Shown: in pieces, positions 54,642 to 64,000 of the stretch
How the letters are laid out: the number at the start of each line of letters is the position of its first letter
Numbering within the stretch: the stretch's first letter is position 1
Source of the DNA: Alphaproteobacteria bacterium
GTDB taxonomy: Bacteria > Pseudomonadota > Alphaproteobacteria > Rhizobiales > Beijerinckiaceae
Length of the DNA stretch: 64,000 bases
Direction of reading: 5' to 3'
Assembly: GCA_021325385.1 (NCBI GenBank)
Contig: JAJPHH010000029.1
Location: forward strand, 1 to 64,000
Position numbers and translations under genes: made by a program
Notes under the pieces: generated by a model
Told to the model about the DNA's origin: nothing
Database searches by the model: none
Seen by the model: the letters and a program-made list of their open reading frames with translations, nothing else

Positions 54642-57113
54642 ATGCAGTTTTTTCGTGGTTTCCTAGGCATATTGCTGGTCGCCGCGTGCTTGGCTTTTGG
54701 CGTGTTCGGTTCGGCTTCGCCGGCTCTTGCGCAGGCTGCGTCCCAGTCGATCGTGGTCGAGGGCAATCACCGGGTCGACGCCGATACTGTGCGCTCTTAT
54801 TTCAAGGGAACGGACCAAGCCTCGGTCGACCAGGGGGTCAAAGACCTGTCGGCCAGCGGACTATTCTCCAATGTCAGCGCGCGAATCGTGCGCGGCAAGG
54901 TGATCGTCCACGTCGTCGAGAGCGACATTCTCCTCAATCGCGTCGCCTTCGAGGGCAACAGCAAGATCAAGAGCGACCAACTCGCGGTCGAGGTTCAGTC
55001 CAAGGCGCATAGCGGCTACAACGAGGCGGTCGCCGAGGCGGATATCGAGCGCATCAAAGAGGTCTATCGCCGCACCGGCCGCGCCGAGGCGAAGGTGTCG
55101 AAGCGCCTTGTGCAACTGCCGAATGGCCGCTACGACTTGGTCTTCACGATCGACGAAGGCGAAAAGACCGGCGTCAAGTCGATCAACTTCGTCGGCAACC
55201 AGCATTTTTCCGCCTATCGCCTGCGGGGTCTGATGGCGACGACGGAAATGAACTTCCTGTCCTTCATCAAGACGAGCGACGTCTATGACGCCGACCGGCT
55301 CGCGTCGGACGAGGAGGCGATCCGCAAATATTACATGCGGAACGGCTTCGCCGATTTCCGCATCACCAACACGGACGTTCATTTCGACGCCCAGCAAGGC
55401 GGCTATATCGTCACGATCACCATGGACGAGGGGCCGCAATATCGAGTCTCCAGCGTCCGGGTCGATTCGCACATTCCGAACGTCAACAGCGACGGGCTGC
55501 TGAAATTCGTCAAACTGTCGGCTGGCGACGTCTATGACGCGACCGCGATCGAACTCTCGACCGAATCGCTGACCCGCGAAGTCGCGCGCCAGGGCTACGC
55601 CTTTTCGCAGGTCCGCCCGCATGGCGATCGCGACGAAGCCAATCATACGATCGCGCTGGCTTTCACCATCGACGACGGGCCGAAAGTCTATATCGAGCGC
55701 CTCGAGATCGTCGGCAATACGCGGACGCGCGACTACGTCATCCGCCGCGAATTCGACGTCGGCGAAGGCGACCCCTATAACCACGCCTTGATCGAGCGCG
55801 CCGAGCGGCGTCTCAACAATCTCGGCTATTTCAAGAAGGTCCACATCACCAACCGGCCGGGCTCGTCGCCGGACCGGGTGATCGTAGTCGTCGAGGTCGA
55901 GGATCAGCCGACCGGCGCTTTCTCGATTTCGGGCGGCTATTCGACCGTCGACGGCGCGATCGCCGAAGTCTCGGTCACCGAGACCAACTTTCTCGGCCGC
56001 GGCCAGTATGTGAGATTGTCCGCGTCTTACGGCCAATATAGCCGGGGTTGGTCGGCGTCGTTCACCGAGCCGTACCTCTTCGACCAGCGCATGTCTGGCG
56101 GCGTCGACATCTATCACAAGGCGACGTTCCAGAACCAATATGCGTTCTACGAGACCTGGACGACCGGCGGCACCTTGCGCTTGGGCCTGCCGGTCACGGA
56201 CTATCTGACCTTCCAGCCGCATTATTCGATCTACGGCTCGAAGATCACCATTCCGAACACGACGAGCCAGCCTTACAACGACTGCACCGATCCGATCAAC
56301 GGCTTCACGCCGGGAACGCCCGGCGAGCCGGCGCCCACCGCGACGAATAATTGTTTGACCAACGGCGAAGCCTCGCTGGCGCTCAAGCAGGCGGCCAACG
56401 CCGGCCTGGTGATGACCTCGTTGTTCGGCTACTCGCTGATCTACAATACGCTCGACAATAACAAGAATCCGTCGCAAGGCCTGTACCTGAACTTCAAGCA
56501 GGACGTCGCCGGCGCCGGCGGCGATTCCAAGTTCCTGCGCGAGACGTTCGACTCGCGCTATTACTATCCGATCAGCGACGACTTCACCGGCTTGCTGCGC
56601 TTCCAGGCCGGCAACATTTTCGGCTTCGGCGGTCCGACATCGCTGCAGATCGTCAACAACTTCAATGTCGGTCCAACCTTGGTGCGCGGCTTCGCGCCGG
56701 GCGGCATCGGCCCCCGCGACATATCCGACCCGAACAGCATTGCGGCCAACGGTCTCGGCGGTACGACCTATTTCGGCGGCACTGCGGAAGTGCAGTTCCC
56801 GATCTTCGGCGTGCCGAAGGAGATCGGCCTCAAGGGCGCCGTGTTCGCGGACGCCGGCACGTTGTTCGGCTTCCAGAGCCAGACCAATTTCGCTCATGGC
56901 GGCGTTTGCACGCCGACCAATGTTGCGCCCACCTACAGTCAGGGCAATTGCATCACGCTTGACAACGAGAAGATCATTCGTTCGTCGGTCGGCGCGAGCT
57001 TGATCTGGGCCTCGCCGCTCGGACCGATCCGCATCGACTACGCCTATGCGATCACCAAGGGCAAATACGACCAGATCCAGCAGATCAATTTCTCGGGCGG
57101 CACGACCTTCTAA
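54642..57113 (+). CDS. bamA: Outer membrane protein assembly factor BamA
   Basis: An 823-residue outer-membrane protein that folds and inserts beta-barrel proteins. A signal peptide (MQFFRGFLGILLVAACLAFG; cleavage near ALAQA, about residue 31) is followed by five POTRA domains (residues about 30-440) and a C-terminal barrel that ends with the phenylalanine of GGTTF, as expected. The conserved VRGFAPGGIGPRD (VRGF motif of L6) is intact. The 30-residue Cys-containing loop around 565-590 is an unusual extracellular insertion. Confidence 0.95.
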   Translation: MQFFRGFLGILLVAACLAFGVFGSASPALAQAASQSIVVEGNHRVDADTVRSYFKGTDQASVDQGVKDLSASGLFSNVSARIVRGKVIVHVVESDILLNRVAFEGNSKIKSDQLAVEVQSKAHSGYNEAVAEADIERIKEVYRRTGRAEAKVSKRLVQLPNGRYDLVFTIDEGEKTGVKSINFVGNQHFSAYRLRGLMATTEMNFLSFIKTSDVYDADRLASDEEAIRKYYMRNGFADFRITNTDVHFDAQQGGYIVTITMDEGPQYRVSSVRVDSHIPNVNSDGLLKFVKLSAGDVYDATAIELSTESLTREVARQGYAFSQVRPHGDRDEANHTIALAFTIDDGPKVYIERLEIVGNTRTRDYVIRREFDVGEGDPYNHALIERAERRLNNLGYFKKVHITNRPGSSPDRVIVVVEVEDQPTGAFSISGGYSTVDGAIAEVSVTETNFLGRGQYVRLSASYGQYSRGWSASFTEPYLFDQRMSGGVDIYHKATFQNQYAFYETWTTGGTLRLGLPVTDYLTFQPHYSIYGSKITIPNTTSQPYNDCTDPINGFTPGTPGEPAPTATNNCLTNGEASLALKQAANAGLVMTSLFGYSLIYNTLDNNKNPSQGLYLNFKQDVAGAGGDSKFLRETFDSRYYYPISDDFTGLLRFQAGNIFGFGGPTSLQIVNNFNVGPTLVRGFAPGGIGPRDISDPNSIAANGLGGTTYFGGTAEVQFPIFGVPKEIGLKGAVFADAGTLFGFQSQTNFAHGGVCTPTNVAPTYSQGNCITLDNEKIIRSSVGASLIWASPLGPIRIDYAYAITKGKYDQIQQINFSGGTTF

Positions 57114-57158
57114 GCGCGGCGCTTGGGACAAGCTGGCCGCGCCGCTTATAAAAAGCCG

Positions 57159-57243
57159 TGTCATTCCCGCGTGAGCGGGAATCCACGGTCCGCTGCGGCG
57201 TAAGGGTGGACTCGGTCTGGATTCCCGCTTACGCGGAATGACA
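57159..57243. repeat. Extragenic palindromic repeat between bamA and lpxD
   Basis: TGTCATTCCCGC (57159-57170) and its near-complement GCGGAATGACA (57233-57243) are the ends; inside, ATTCCCGCGTGAGCGGGAAT and ATTCCCGCTTACGCGGAAT each form their own small hairpin. This is the common bacterial 'attcccgc' palindrome. It may be a dispersed element and also a weak transcription stop between bamA and lpxD. Confidence 0.75.
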
Positions 57244-57290
57244 GTTCTGAGGATGACGCGAGCGGACGGAAGGATCGCCGGCTTTCAGTT

Positions 57291-58349
57291 ATGGCGGACA
57301 CTTTTTTCTTCGCGCCGGCCGAAACGCCGACGCTTGCGACGATCGCCGAATGGGCCGGCGCGACGGCGCCGGCGGGAGCGGATCTGAGCCGGACGATCAG
57401 CGGCGTCGCGCCGCTTGATCGCGCGCAACCGGGGACGCTGACCTTCTTCGATAATCCGCGCTACGCGGCGGACTTGAAAGGCACGCTGGCGGCGGCTGTG
57501 CTGCTGCAGCCGCGCCATGTCGGTTTGGCGCCGCCGGGCTGCGTGGCCTTGGCGACCTCCGAACCTTATCGCGCGATCGCAGAAGTCTTGCGGCGCCTTT
57601 ACCCGAGCGCCGCGCGTCCAGGCTCCGCGTTCGGCGAGACCGGGATATCGCCGGGCGCCTCGGTTCATCCTTCGGCGCGGCTTGAGGCGGGGGTCGTCGT
57701 TGATCCCGGCGCAGTGATCTGCCCTGGCGCAGAAATCGGGTCGGGCGCGGTGATCGGCGCGAATGCGGTGATCGGACCAAAGGTCAGGATCGGCCGCGAC
57801 AGCGCGGTCGGCGCGGGCACGACGATTTTCTGCGCGCTGATCGGCGATCGGGTCATCATTCATCCTGGCGTTCATATTGGCCAGGACGGTTTCGGCTTCG
57901 CCCTGAGCCCTGCCGGCCACAAGAAAGTCGCGCAAGTCGGCCGGGTGATCATCCAGGACGACGTGGAGATCGGCGCCGGCACGACGATCGACCGCGGCGC
58001 CAATCGCGACACCGTCATCGGCGAAGGCGCCAAGATCGACAATCTGGTGCAAATTGCGCATAACGTCGTCGTCGGCCGCCATTGCGTGATCGCCGCCCAG
58101 GTCGGCATATCCGGCTCGTGCACGCTCGAGGATTTCGTCGCGATCGGCGGCCAGGCAGGGCTCGCCGGTCATCTCAATATCGGCGCCGGCGCGCAAGTCG
58201 CCGCGGCCGCCGGGCTGATGGAGGACGTGCCGGCCGGCGGCCGCTGGGTCGGCATGCCGGCGCGGCCGGCGCGCGACTGGTGGAAGGACGTCGCCAACAT
58301 CAAGAAGCTGCGCCAGCGTTCGGCGCGCGACGCAGCCAGCGAGGAATAG
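57291..58349 (+). CDS. lpxD: UDP-3-O-(3-hydroxyacyl)glucosamine N-acyltransferase
   Basis: A 352-residue enzyme of lipid A synthesis. The N-terminal uridine-binding domain is followed by a left-handed beta-helix with hexapeptide repeats (for example [19 protein letters not shown]). [17 protein letters not shown] carries the catalytic-region histidine, and [20 protein letters not shown] is typical of LpxD. The C-terminal helix ends at the normal place. It is the first gene of the lpxD-fabZ-lpxA-lpxI-lpxB group. Confidence 0.95.
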   Translation: MADTFFFAPAETPTLATIAEWAGATAPAGADLSRTISGVAPLDRAQPGTLTFFDNPRYAADLKGTLAAAVLLQPRHVGLAPPGCVALATSEPYRAIAEVLRRLYPSAARPGSAFGETGISPGASVHPSARLEAGVVVDPGAVICPGAEIGSGAVIGANAVIGPKVRIGRDSAVGAGTTIFCALIGDRVIIHPGVHIGQDGFGFALSPAGHKKVAQVGRVIIQDDVEIGAGTTIDRGANRDTVIGEGAKIDNLVQIAHNVVVGRHCVIAAQVGISGSCTLEDFVAIGGQAGLAGHLNIGAGAQVAAAAGLMEDVPAGGRWVGMPARPARDWWKDVANIKKLRQRSARDAASEE

Positions 58350-58508
58350 ACCAAGGCGTCGCAGCCGCATTTGGCCCGTCGCCACTGGCGCGAGCTTGCG
58401 AAAAGCAATATCCAGTCGTCGCTCTTCGCCGCCGTGAGACGGGTTCCGCGGGCCCTTTCGACGCGTCGCATACAGGCTTTTCAAGACAAGGGATTTCAGG
58501 GGGAAGGA

Positions 58509-58976
58509 ATGGACGAGGCGACGACGCGGACTTTCGAGAGTTACGATATTCAAAAGCTGCTGACCCTGCTGCCGCATCGCTACCCTTTCCTGCTCGTCGA
58601 TCGAATCATCGAAGCCAAAGGCGACGAATTCTGCATCGGCATCAAGAACGTCACCGCGAACGAGCCGCAATTCATGGGACACTTTCCCGGCCGGCCGATC
58701 ATGCCTGGCGTGTTGCTGATCGAAGGCATGGCGCAGACCGCGGGCGCGCTTTGCGTCGCCTCGATGGGCGCGAGCGTTCGCTCGCCCTCGGTCTATCTGA
58801 TGACTGTCGACAAGGCGAAATTTCGTAAACCCGTCGTGCCTGGGGATCGGGTCGAGTTTCACATGACCAAGTTCGCCAAGCGGCGCAATATGTGGTGGTT
58901 CCGCGGCGAGGCCAAGGTCGACGGCGCGTTGGTCTGCGAGGCGGAAGTCTCGGCGATGCTGGCGCCGGCGGAGTAG
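58509..58976 (+). CDS. fabZ: 3-hydroxyacyl-ACP dehydratase
   Basis: A 155-residue hot-dog-fold enzyme of fatty acid synthesis. [14 protein letters not shown] and the active site [20 protein letters not shown] contain the catalytic His and Glu. GGGAAGGA precedes the ATG at 58509, so the 138-base longer frame is rejected. It provides 3-hydroxyacyl chains shared with lipid A synthesis. lpxA starts 6 bases after its stop. Confidence 0.95.
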   Translation: MDEATTRTFESYDIQKLLTLLPHRYPFLLVDRIIEAKGDEFCIGIKNVTANEPQFMGHFPGRPIMPGVLLIEGMAQTAGALCVASMGASVRSPSVYLMTVDKAKFRKPVVPGDRVEFHMTKFAKRRNMWWFRGEAKVDGALVCEAEVSAMLAPAE

Positions 58977-58982
58977 GGGCGA

Positions 58983-59822
58983 ATGGCGCTGACCAGCCTG
59001 ATGGGTCCGCCGAGCGCGGCTGTCATTCACGCAAGCGCCGTCATCGAGCCAGGCGCCAAGATCGGCGCGGGCGTCTCGATCGGCCCGTTCTGCCATGTCG
59101 GCGCCGGCGTCGTGCTGGAGGACGGCGTCGCGCTGATTTCCCATGTCAGCCTCGCGGGCGCGACGATCGTCGGCGCGCGCACCAAAATCTATCCTTTCGC
59201 CTCGATCGGCCATCCGCCGCAGGATCTCAAATATCGCGGCGAGCCTGTCCGGCTCGTGATCGGCCCCGACTGCCTGATCCGCGAGGGCGTCACGATGAAT
59301 CCCGGCACGGCGGGCGGCGGCTCGGAGACGATCATCGGCGCGCGCGGCGTGTTTCTCGCCAATTCGCACGTCGCCCATGATTGCAAGCTCGGCGACGACG
59401 TCATCCTCTCCAACAACGTCATGCTCGCCGGCCATTGCCGGATCGGCGAGTTCGCCATTCTCGGCGGCGGGGCGGCCGTCCACCAATTCGCGCGGATCGG
59501 CGCCCACGCCTTTATCGGCGGCCTTGCCGGCGTCGAGAACGACGTCATCCCGTTCGGCATCGCCCTCGGCAACCGCGCGGGCCTTGCCGGCCTCAACGTC
59601 GTCGGGCTCAAGCGGCGCGGCTTCAGTCGCGAATCGATCAAGGAATTGCATCGTCTCTATCGGCTTTTGTTCTCGGGCGACGGCACGCTGAAAGAGCGGG
59701 TCGAAAGCCTGTCGGCCGAATTCGCCGGGCAGCCGGAGGCGATGCAGATTCTCGATTTTCTTCGCGAAGGCGGCGACCGCGCGATCTGCACGCCGCGACC
59801 GGGAAAGGACGAGGCCGGGTGA
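58983..59822 (+). CDS. lpxA: UDP-N-acetylglucosamine acyltransferase
   Basis: A 279-residue trimeric left-handed beta-helix enzyme that starts lipid A synthesis. Hexapeptide repeats (for example HASAVIEPGAKIGAGVSIG) are visible; NSHVAHDCKLGDDV contains the catalytic histidine, and the C-terminal helical domain begins at GLKRRGFSRESI. Its stop overlaps the GTG of lpxI (GTGA). Confidence 0.95.
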   Translation: MALTSLMGPPSAAVIHASAVIEPGAKIGAGVSIGPFCHVGAGVVLEDGVALISHVSLAGATIVGARTKIYPFASIGHPPQDLKYRGEPVRLVIGPDCLIREGVTMNPGTAGGGSETIIGARGVFLANSHVAHDCKLGDDVILSNNVMLAGHCRIGEFAILGGGAAVHQFARIGAHAFIGGLAGVENDVIPFGIALGNRAGLAGLNVVGLKRRGFSRESIKELHRLYRLLFSGDGTLKERVESLSAEFAGQPEAMQILDFLREGGDRAICTPRPGKDEAG

Positions 59823-60694
59823 CGAGTGGCCCGAACGCCTCCGCCCCGGGCGCGCTCGCGGCGGTTCGGCCGCTGGCGATCATCTGCGGCGGCGGCGACT
59901 TTCCCATCGCCCTGGCGCAAGCCGCAATCGCCGCCGGACGGGCGCCTTTCCTCGTCGGCCTGGTCGGCTCGGCCGATGAACGGATCGAGGCCTTTCCCCA
60001 CCTCTGGCTGCGGCTCGGCGAAGTCGGCAAGTTCTTCGCGGCGCTCGCCGAGCGGGGCGTCGCCGAGGTCGTCGCGGTCGGCTTCGTCAAGCGGCCGGAA
60101 CTCGCCGATCTCCGCATCGATTTCGGCGCGGTGAAGCGCTTGCCCGCGCTCGCCGCCCTGTTCGGCGGCGGCGACAACCAGCTCCTCGCCGGCATCGCCA
60201 AACTGTTGGAGAACGAGGGCCTCGCGCTGGTCGGCGTCCATGACGTCGCTCCGCAATTGGTCGCGCCGAGCGGCGCGTTGACGCGCCGCGCGCCATCCGC
60301 GGCGGCGCTCGCCGACGCAAAGCTCGGCGCCGCCGCGATCGCGGCTTTGTCGCCTTTCGATGTCGGCCAGGCCGTAATCGTCGCGAAGGGCAGAGTGCTC
60401 GCCGTCGAGGCGGCCGAAGGCACCGACTCCATGCTCGCCCGCATCGCCGAGCTGCGCGCCTCCGGCCGCATCGCGCTCAAGGGGCGGGCGGGCGTGCTGG
60501 TCAAGACGCCCAAGCGCGACCAGGAAATGCGCCTCGACATGCCGGCCGTCGGGCTGCAGACGATCGATGCGGCGGCGCGCGCCGACCTCGAGGGCGTCGC
60601 GCTCGCCGCCGGCAAAGTCCTGGTGATCGATCGCGACGCTTGCGCCAAGGCGGCCGATCAGGCCGGCCTCTTCCTTCACGGGATGGCGCTGTGA
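59819..60694 (+). CDS. lpxI: UDP-2,3-diacylglucosamine diphosphatase LpxI (DUF1009)
   Basis: A 291-residue enzyme that replaces LpxH in alphaproteobacteria, releasing UMP from UDP-2,3-diacylglucosamine. IICGGGDFPIALAQAA near the N-terminus and GVHDVAPQLVAPSG are characteristic, as is the C-terminal LKGRAGVLVKTPKRDQEMR with DMPAVGLQTI. The GTG start overlaps the lpxA stop and the stop overlaps the lpxB GTG, so three genes are chained. Confidence 0.94.
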   Translation: MTSGPNASAPGALAAVRPLAIICGGGDFPIALAQAAIAAGRAPFLVGLVGSADERIEAFPHLWLRLGEVGKFFAALAERGVAEVVAVGFVKRPELADLRIDFGAVKRLPALAALFGGGDNQLLAGIAKLLENEGLALVGVHDVAPQLVAPSGALTRRAPSAAALADAKLGAAAIAALSPFDVGQAVIVAKGRVLAVEAAEGTDSMLARIAELRASGRIALKGRAGVLVKTPKRDQEMRLDMPAVGLQTIDAAARADLEGVALAAGKVLVIDRDACAKAADQAGLFLHGMAL

Positions 60695-61863
60695 GCGCCA
60701 GGCCCAGCGCGCTCAGGGTGTTCATTGTGGTCGGCGAACATTCGGGCGACCAGCTCGGCTTCAAGCTGATGCGCGCGCTGAGAGAGGCGACGGGCGGCGC
60801 TGTCGCCTTTTCAGGAGTGGGCGGCGAGGCGATGGCGGCAGAGGGGCTTAAAAGCCTATTCCCCTTGAGCGACATCGCCGTCATGGGGATCGCGCCGGTC
60901 ATCGCCAAATTGCCGACCTTGCTGAACCGCATCCGCGAAACCGCGGCTGCGATCATCGCTGATCCGCCCGACGCGCTTGTCATCATCGACAGCCCGGATT
61001 TCACCCACCGCGTCGCCCGCCGCGCGCGCAAGGCGTTGCCGCGGCTGCCGATCATCGACTACGTCAGTCCCAGCGTCTGGGCTTGGCGGCCGGGCCGCGC
61101 GAAGGCGATGCGCCGCTATATCGATCGTGTCCTCGCGCTGCTTCCGTTTGAGCCTGAGGCGCATCGGAAGCTTGGCGGCCCGGCCTGCGACTATGTCGGC
61201 CACCCGCTGATCGAGCGGCTCGACGAGTTGCGGCCCGACGCCGCCGAAAGCGAGCGCCGTCAGGCGTCGCCGCCGCTCGTCGTCGTCATGCCCGGCTCGC
61301 GCCGCGCGATCGCCGCCCGCTTGATCGACGATTTCGGCGCGGCGATAGAGCTCGTCCGGCGCGCCTTCGGTCCTCTCGAACCGGTCCTGCCGACGACGCC
61401 GCATCTCGAGCCCTTCATCCGTGCGCGCGTCGCAGCCTGGCCGACGCCGCCCCGCGTCGTCGTCGACGAAAAGACAAAACTCGCGGCGTTCCGGAGCGCC
61501 CGCGCGGCGCTCGCCGCTTCCGGGACGGCGACGCTCGAATTGGCTTTGGCCGGCGTCCCGATGGTCGGCGCCTACAAAGTCTCGCCGATCGAGGCGCCGC
61601 TCAAATTCCTGGTGCGCGCGCCCTTCATCCTGTTGCCCAACCTCATTCTCGGCGAACGGGCGATCCCGGAAATGCTGCAGCGCGAATGCCGACCTGAGCG
61701 CCTCGCCGATCTGCTGAATGCGCTGCTCCGCGACGGCGACGCGCGCGACGCGCAACTGGCCGCCCTAGCTCGGCTCGACGGGCTGATGCGGCTGGACGAG
61801 GGCGAAAGCCCTAGCGGACGCGCCGCCCGGCTGACGCTGGAGACGAGGGCCGCGGCTCGCTAG
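60691..61863 (+). CDS. lpxB: Lipid A disaccharide synthase
   Basis: A 390-residue glycosyltransferase of family 19 that condenses UDP-2,3-diacylglucosamine with lipid X. VFIVVGEHSGDQLGFKLM is the N-terminal block, VIIDSPDFTHRVARRAR and IDYVSPSVWAWRPGRAK follow, and the C-terminal region has LALAGVPMVGAYKVSP. The GTG start overlaps the lpxI stop. No terminator was seen before treZ. Confidence 0.94.
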   Translation: MSARPSALRVFIVVGEHSGDQLGFKLMRALREATGGAVAFSGVGGEAMAAEGLKSLFPLSDIAVMGIAPVIAKLPTLLNRIRETAAAIIADPPDALVIIDSPDFTHRVARRARKALPRLPIIDYVSPSVWAWRPGRAKAMRRYIDRVLALLPFEPEAHRKLGGPACDYVGHPLIERLDELRPDAAESERRQASPPLVVVMPGSRRAIAARLIDDFGAAIELVRRAFGPLEPVLPTTPHLEPFIRARVAAWPTPPRVVVDEKTKLAAFRSARAALAASGTATLELALAGVPMVGAYKVSPIEAPLKFLVRAPFILLPNLILGERAIPEMLQRECRPERLADLLNALLRDGDARDAQLAALARLDGLMRLDEGESPSGRAARLTLETRAAAR

Positions 61864-61958
61864 GCGGCGCAGCGCTCGCGGCCCCCGGGCCGGAGCGTCG
61901 CGAGGGAACCGCCCGCCTCGACCCGCGTTGACAGCGACGCGCCTGCTCTGCGTGGACA

Positions 61959-63791
61959 ATGGTGAATCTCTTTCATCGCGACGACGTCGGAAGGGCGACG
62001 CGGGCCCGCCGCGCGCCGGACGAGGCGCCGCAACCCGCCTCGTTCGGAGCGACGGTTACGCCGGAGGGCGTCCGCTTCCGCCTCTGGGCCCCAGCCAGCG
62101 ACCGCGTCGCGCTGCTGCTTGAAGGCGCAAGCGCTCCGATCGCGATGGAGTCGCGGCCAGACGGCTTCTTCGAAGCGTTCGTCGCCGGGATCGGCGCCGG
62201 CGCGCTGTATCGCTATCTTCTGCCGGACGGAACGAGAGTCCCGGATCCCGCGTCGCGCTTTCAACCGTTCGACGTGGATGGACCCAGCGAAGTCGTCGAT
62301 CCCGCCTCCTATGTCTGGAGCGAAAACTGGGCTGGACGGCCTTGGGATGAGATCGTACTGTACGAACTTCATATCGGCGCCTTTACGCCCGAAGGGACGT
62401 TCCGCTCCGCCGCCGAGAAGCTTGACCATCTTGTCCAACTCGGCGTCACCGCGATCGAGATCATGCCGGTCGCGGATTTCAAAGGCCGTTGGAACTGGGG
62501 CTACGACGGCGTGCTCCTCTTTGCGCCGGATTCGAGCTACGGACGTCCGGAGGATTTCAAGCGCCTGGTCGAGGCGGCCCATGCGCGCGGGATCGCCGTG
62601 TTGCTCGACGTCGTCTACAATCATCTCGGCGCCGTCGGCAATTATCTGCCGACCTATGCGCCGGCCTTTTTCACCGATCGCCACAAAACGCCGTGGGGCG
62701 ACGCGATCAATTTCGACGGTCCCGACTCGCGCCCGGTGCGAGAATTCATTATCGCCAACGCGCAATATTGGATCGACGAATTTCACCTCGACGGTCTGCG
62801 CCTCGACGCCGTTCATGCGATCTTCGACGACGGTCCAAAGCATATTCTCGACGAGTTGGCGGAGCGGCTGCGCGCGAACGCCAGAAGGCCCCTTCATCTC
62901 GTCGTCGAGGACGAGGATAATGAGCCGTACCGGCTGCGCCGGCGCGGCCGCGCGCCGGTCCATTATACGGCGCAATGGAACGACGACGTTCACCACGTCC
63001 TCCACGTCGCGGCGACGGGGGAGCGCGCCGGCTACTATGCCGCCTATCAGGACGATGGCGAGCTTCTCGGCAAAGCTCTCGCCGAAGGCTTCGCTTATCA
63101 GGGCCAAGTCATGCCCTACCGCGACAGGCCGCGCGGCGCGCCGAGCGCCTCGCTGCCGCCCGGCGCTTTCGTCGCGTTCATTCAAAATCACGATCAGATC
63201 GGCAATCGCGCTTTCGGCGAGAGACTGAGCAAGCTCGCCCGACCGGAGGCGATGCGCGCCTTAGCTGCAATCTACCTCTTGCTGCCGCAGACGCCGATGA
63301 TCTTCATGGGCGAGGAATGGGGGGCGGAGCAGCCCTTCCTGTTCTTCTGCGATTTCGAGGGCGATTTCGCCGACGCGGTCCGCCAAGGCCGGCGCGCGGA
63401 ATTCGCGCGCTTCCCGGAATTCGCCGATCCGGCGACGCGCGCCAAAATCCCCGATCCTGTCGGGGAGAGCACGTTCCTCGCCTCCAAACTCGACTGGAGC
63501 AGGATGGATGAAGGCCGCCTCGCCCATTATCGCGCGCTGCTGAGAATGCGCCGCCGCTGCATCGCGCCGCTCCTGGCGCACATTCAGAGCGGCGGCCGTG
63601 CGGTGATTTTCGGCCCCGATGCGATCCGCGTGCGCTGGCAGGCGCGCGAGCGGATCTTGATTCTTGACGCCAATCTCTGCGGGCGGCGGAGCGATTTTCC
63701 GCCGGCGCGCGGCCGCATCTTCTGGAGCGAAGGCGAGACGGCGGGCGCTCTCGGACCTTGGGCCGTCCGCTGGAGCCTCGAGGCGGAATGA
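61959..63791 (+). CDS. treZ: Malto-oligosyltrehalose trehalohydrolase
   Basis: A 610-residue GH13 enzyme that releases trehalose from the non-reducing trehalosyl end made by TreY. An N-terminal CBM48-like domain ([20 protein letters not shown]) is followed by the (beta/alpha)8 barrel: the nucleophile lies in [14 protein letters not shown], the acid in [10 protein letters not shown] and the transition-state Asp in [11 protein letters not shown]. The C-terminal beta domain is normal. Its stop overlaps the ATG of treY. Confidence 0.95.
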   Translation: MVNLFHRDDVGRATRARRAPDEAPQPASFGATVTPEGVRFRLWAPASDRVALLLEGASAPIAMESRPDGFFEAFVAGIGAGALYRYLLPDGTRVPDPASRFQPFDVDGPSEVVDPASYVWSENWAGRPWDEIVLYELHIGAFTPEGTFRSAAEKLDHLVQLGVTAIEIMPVADFKGRWNWGYDGVLLFAPDSSYGRPEDFKRLVEAAHARGIAVLLDVVYNHLGAVGNYLPTYAPAFFTDRHKTPWGDAINFDGPDSRPVREFIIANAQYWIDEFHLDGLRLDAVHAIFDDGPKHILDELAERLRANARRPLHLVVEDEDNEPYRLRRRGRAPVHYTAQWNDDVHHVLHVAATGERAGYYAAYQDDGELLGKALAEGFAYQGQVMPYRDRPRGAPSASLPPGAFVAFIQNHDQIGNRAFGERLSKLARPEAMRALAAIYLLLPQTPMIFMGEEWGAEQPFLFFCDFEGDFADAVRQGRRAEFARFPEFADPATRAKIPDPVGESTFLASKLDWSRMDEGRLAHYRALLRMRRRCIAPLLAHIQSGGRAVIFGPDAIRVRWQARERILILDANLCGRRSDFPPARGRIFWSEGETAGALGPWAVRWSLEAE

Positions 63792-64000
63792 TCCCTCCGC
63801 GCGCGACGTACCGGCTGCAATTTCACGCGGGCTTCACTTTCAAGCAAGCCGCCGCGATCGCGCCCTATCTCAGCCGGCTCGGGATCAGCCATATCTATGC
63901 TTCGCCTTATCTCAAGGCGCGCTCCGGCAGCGTTCACGGCTACGACATCACTGACCATAACGCCCTCAACCCGGAGCTCGGTTCGGAAGAAGATCACGCC
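63788..64000 (+). CDS. treY: Malto-oligosyltrehalose synthase (partial, runs off window)
   Basis: The first 71 residues of a GH13 enzyme that converts the reducing end of maltodextrin to a trehalose linkage. The start ATRYRLQF-type sequence (here [16 protein letters not shown]), [16 protein letters not shown] and [19 protein letters not shown] match the conserved N-terminus of TreY. ATGA overlap with treZ indicates one operon. The rest lies outside the window. Confidence 0.93.
   Translation, partial: MIPPRATYRLQFHAGFTFKQAAAIAPYLSRLGISHIYASPYLKARSGSVHGYDITDHNALNPELGSEEDHA

Noticed and set aside
54861-59651. Two long minus-strand frames (767 and 788 codons)
   Set aside because: They lie entirely opposite bamA and lpxD/fabZ/lpxA, whose motifs are intact; the products match nothing known.

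Overview
The window is GC-rich chromosomal DNA from an alphaproteobacterium, most probably of the order Hyphomicrobiales (Rhizobiales). The lineage markers are the order rpsB-tsf-pyrH-frr-uppS-cdsA-dxr-rseP-bamA-lpxD-fabZ-lpxA-lpxI-lpxB, LpxI in place of LpxH, a ribosomal protein S2 with a C-terminal helix-hairpin-helix extension, the phosphotransferase ChpT, and DUF4167, TIGR02300, TIGR03808 and EipA/DUF1134 proteins. The genus cannot be fixed from the sequence. No prophage, insertion sequence, CRISPR array or rRNA gene was seen.

Layout. 1-361: no gene, but two strong inverted-repeat structures. 362-5215 (minus): a ribose-type sugar ABC importer (binding protein, two-domain ATPase, two permeases). 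5341-8315: a thioredoxin-like/DUF255 protein and a divergent two-gene unit with a HEPN-like second protein. 8370-10512: a 2-oxoglutarate/Fe(II) oxygenase convergent with a nucleoside hydrolase. 10748-14634: sdhE-mfd. 14666-20122: a second sugar locus (GntR regulator, single-domain ATPase, binding protein, permease, zinc dehydrogenase, RpiB-like isomerase). 20157-29088: VOC protein, tRNA-Ala(GGC), TIGR02300 protein, aroA-cmk, then secA-prmC and a DUF4167 protein. 29125-33701: receiver protein and chpT, cysQ, eipA and two conserved membrane proteins. 33808-39013: methyltransferase, NAD(P)-binding protein and an EmrAB efflux pair with its divergent TetR regulator. 39102-43953: CutC, truncated haemoglobin, DUF6496, TIGR03808, a Cys-containing small protein and a flavin monooxygenase. 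44124-45232: a toxin-antitoxin operon whose PIN toxin carries a KTSC domain. 45507-61863: the translation, isoprenoid, outer-membrane and lipid A supercluster, interrupted between pyrH and frr by two inverted accessory genes. 61959 to the end: treZ and the start of treY (trehalose from glucan).

How the genes work together. From rpsB to lpxB the genes supply translation factors (S2, EF-Ts, Frr), UMP kinase, undecaprenyl diphosphate synthesis, CDP-diacylglycerol, the first committed step of the MEP pathway, the site-2 protease RseP, the BamA insertase and most of early lipid A synthesis. Several members overlap as GTGA or ATGA. The two sugar importers are architecturally different. The second has its own regulator, a 16-codon leader reading frame overlapping the TTG start of the ATPase, a dehydrogenase and an RpiB-like isomerase, which together look like an uptake and catabolic route for an unidentified sugar or polyol.

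The points most worth a second look are the PIN-KTSC toxin with a possible internal start, the HEPN-like two-gene unit, the GntR/leader-ORF control region, the secA leader in the place where rpsA usually follows cmk, the paired TetR operators between emrA and tetR, and a putative cysteine-hydrolase-like protein lodged between pyrH and frr.
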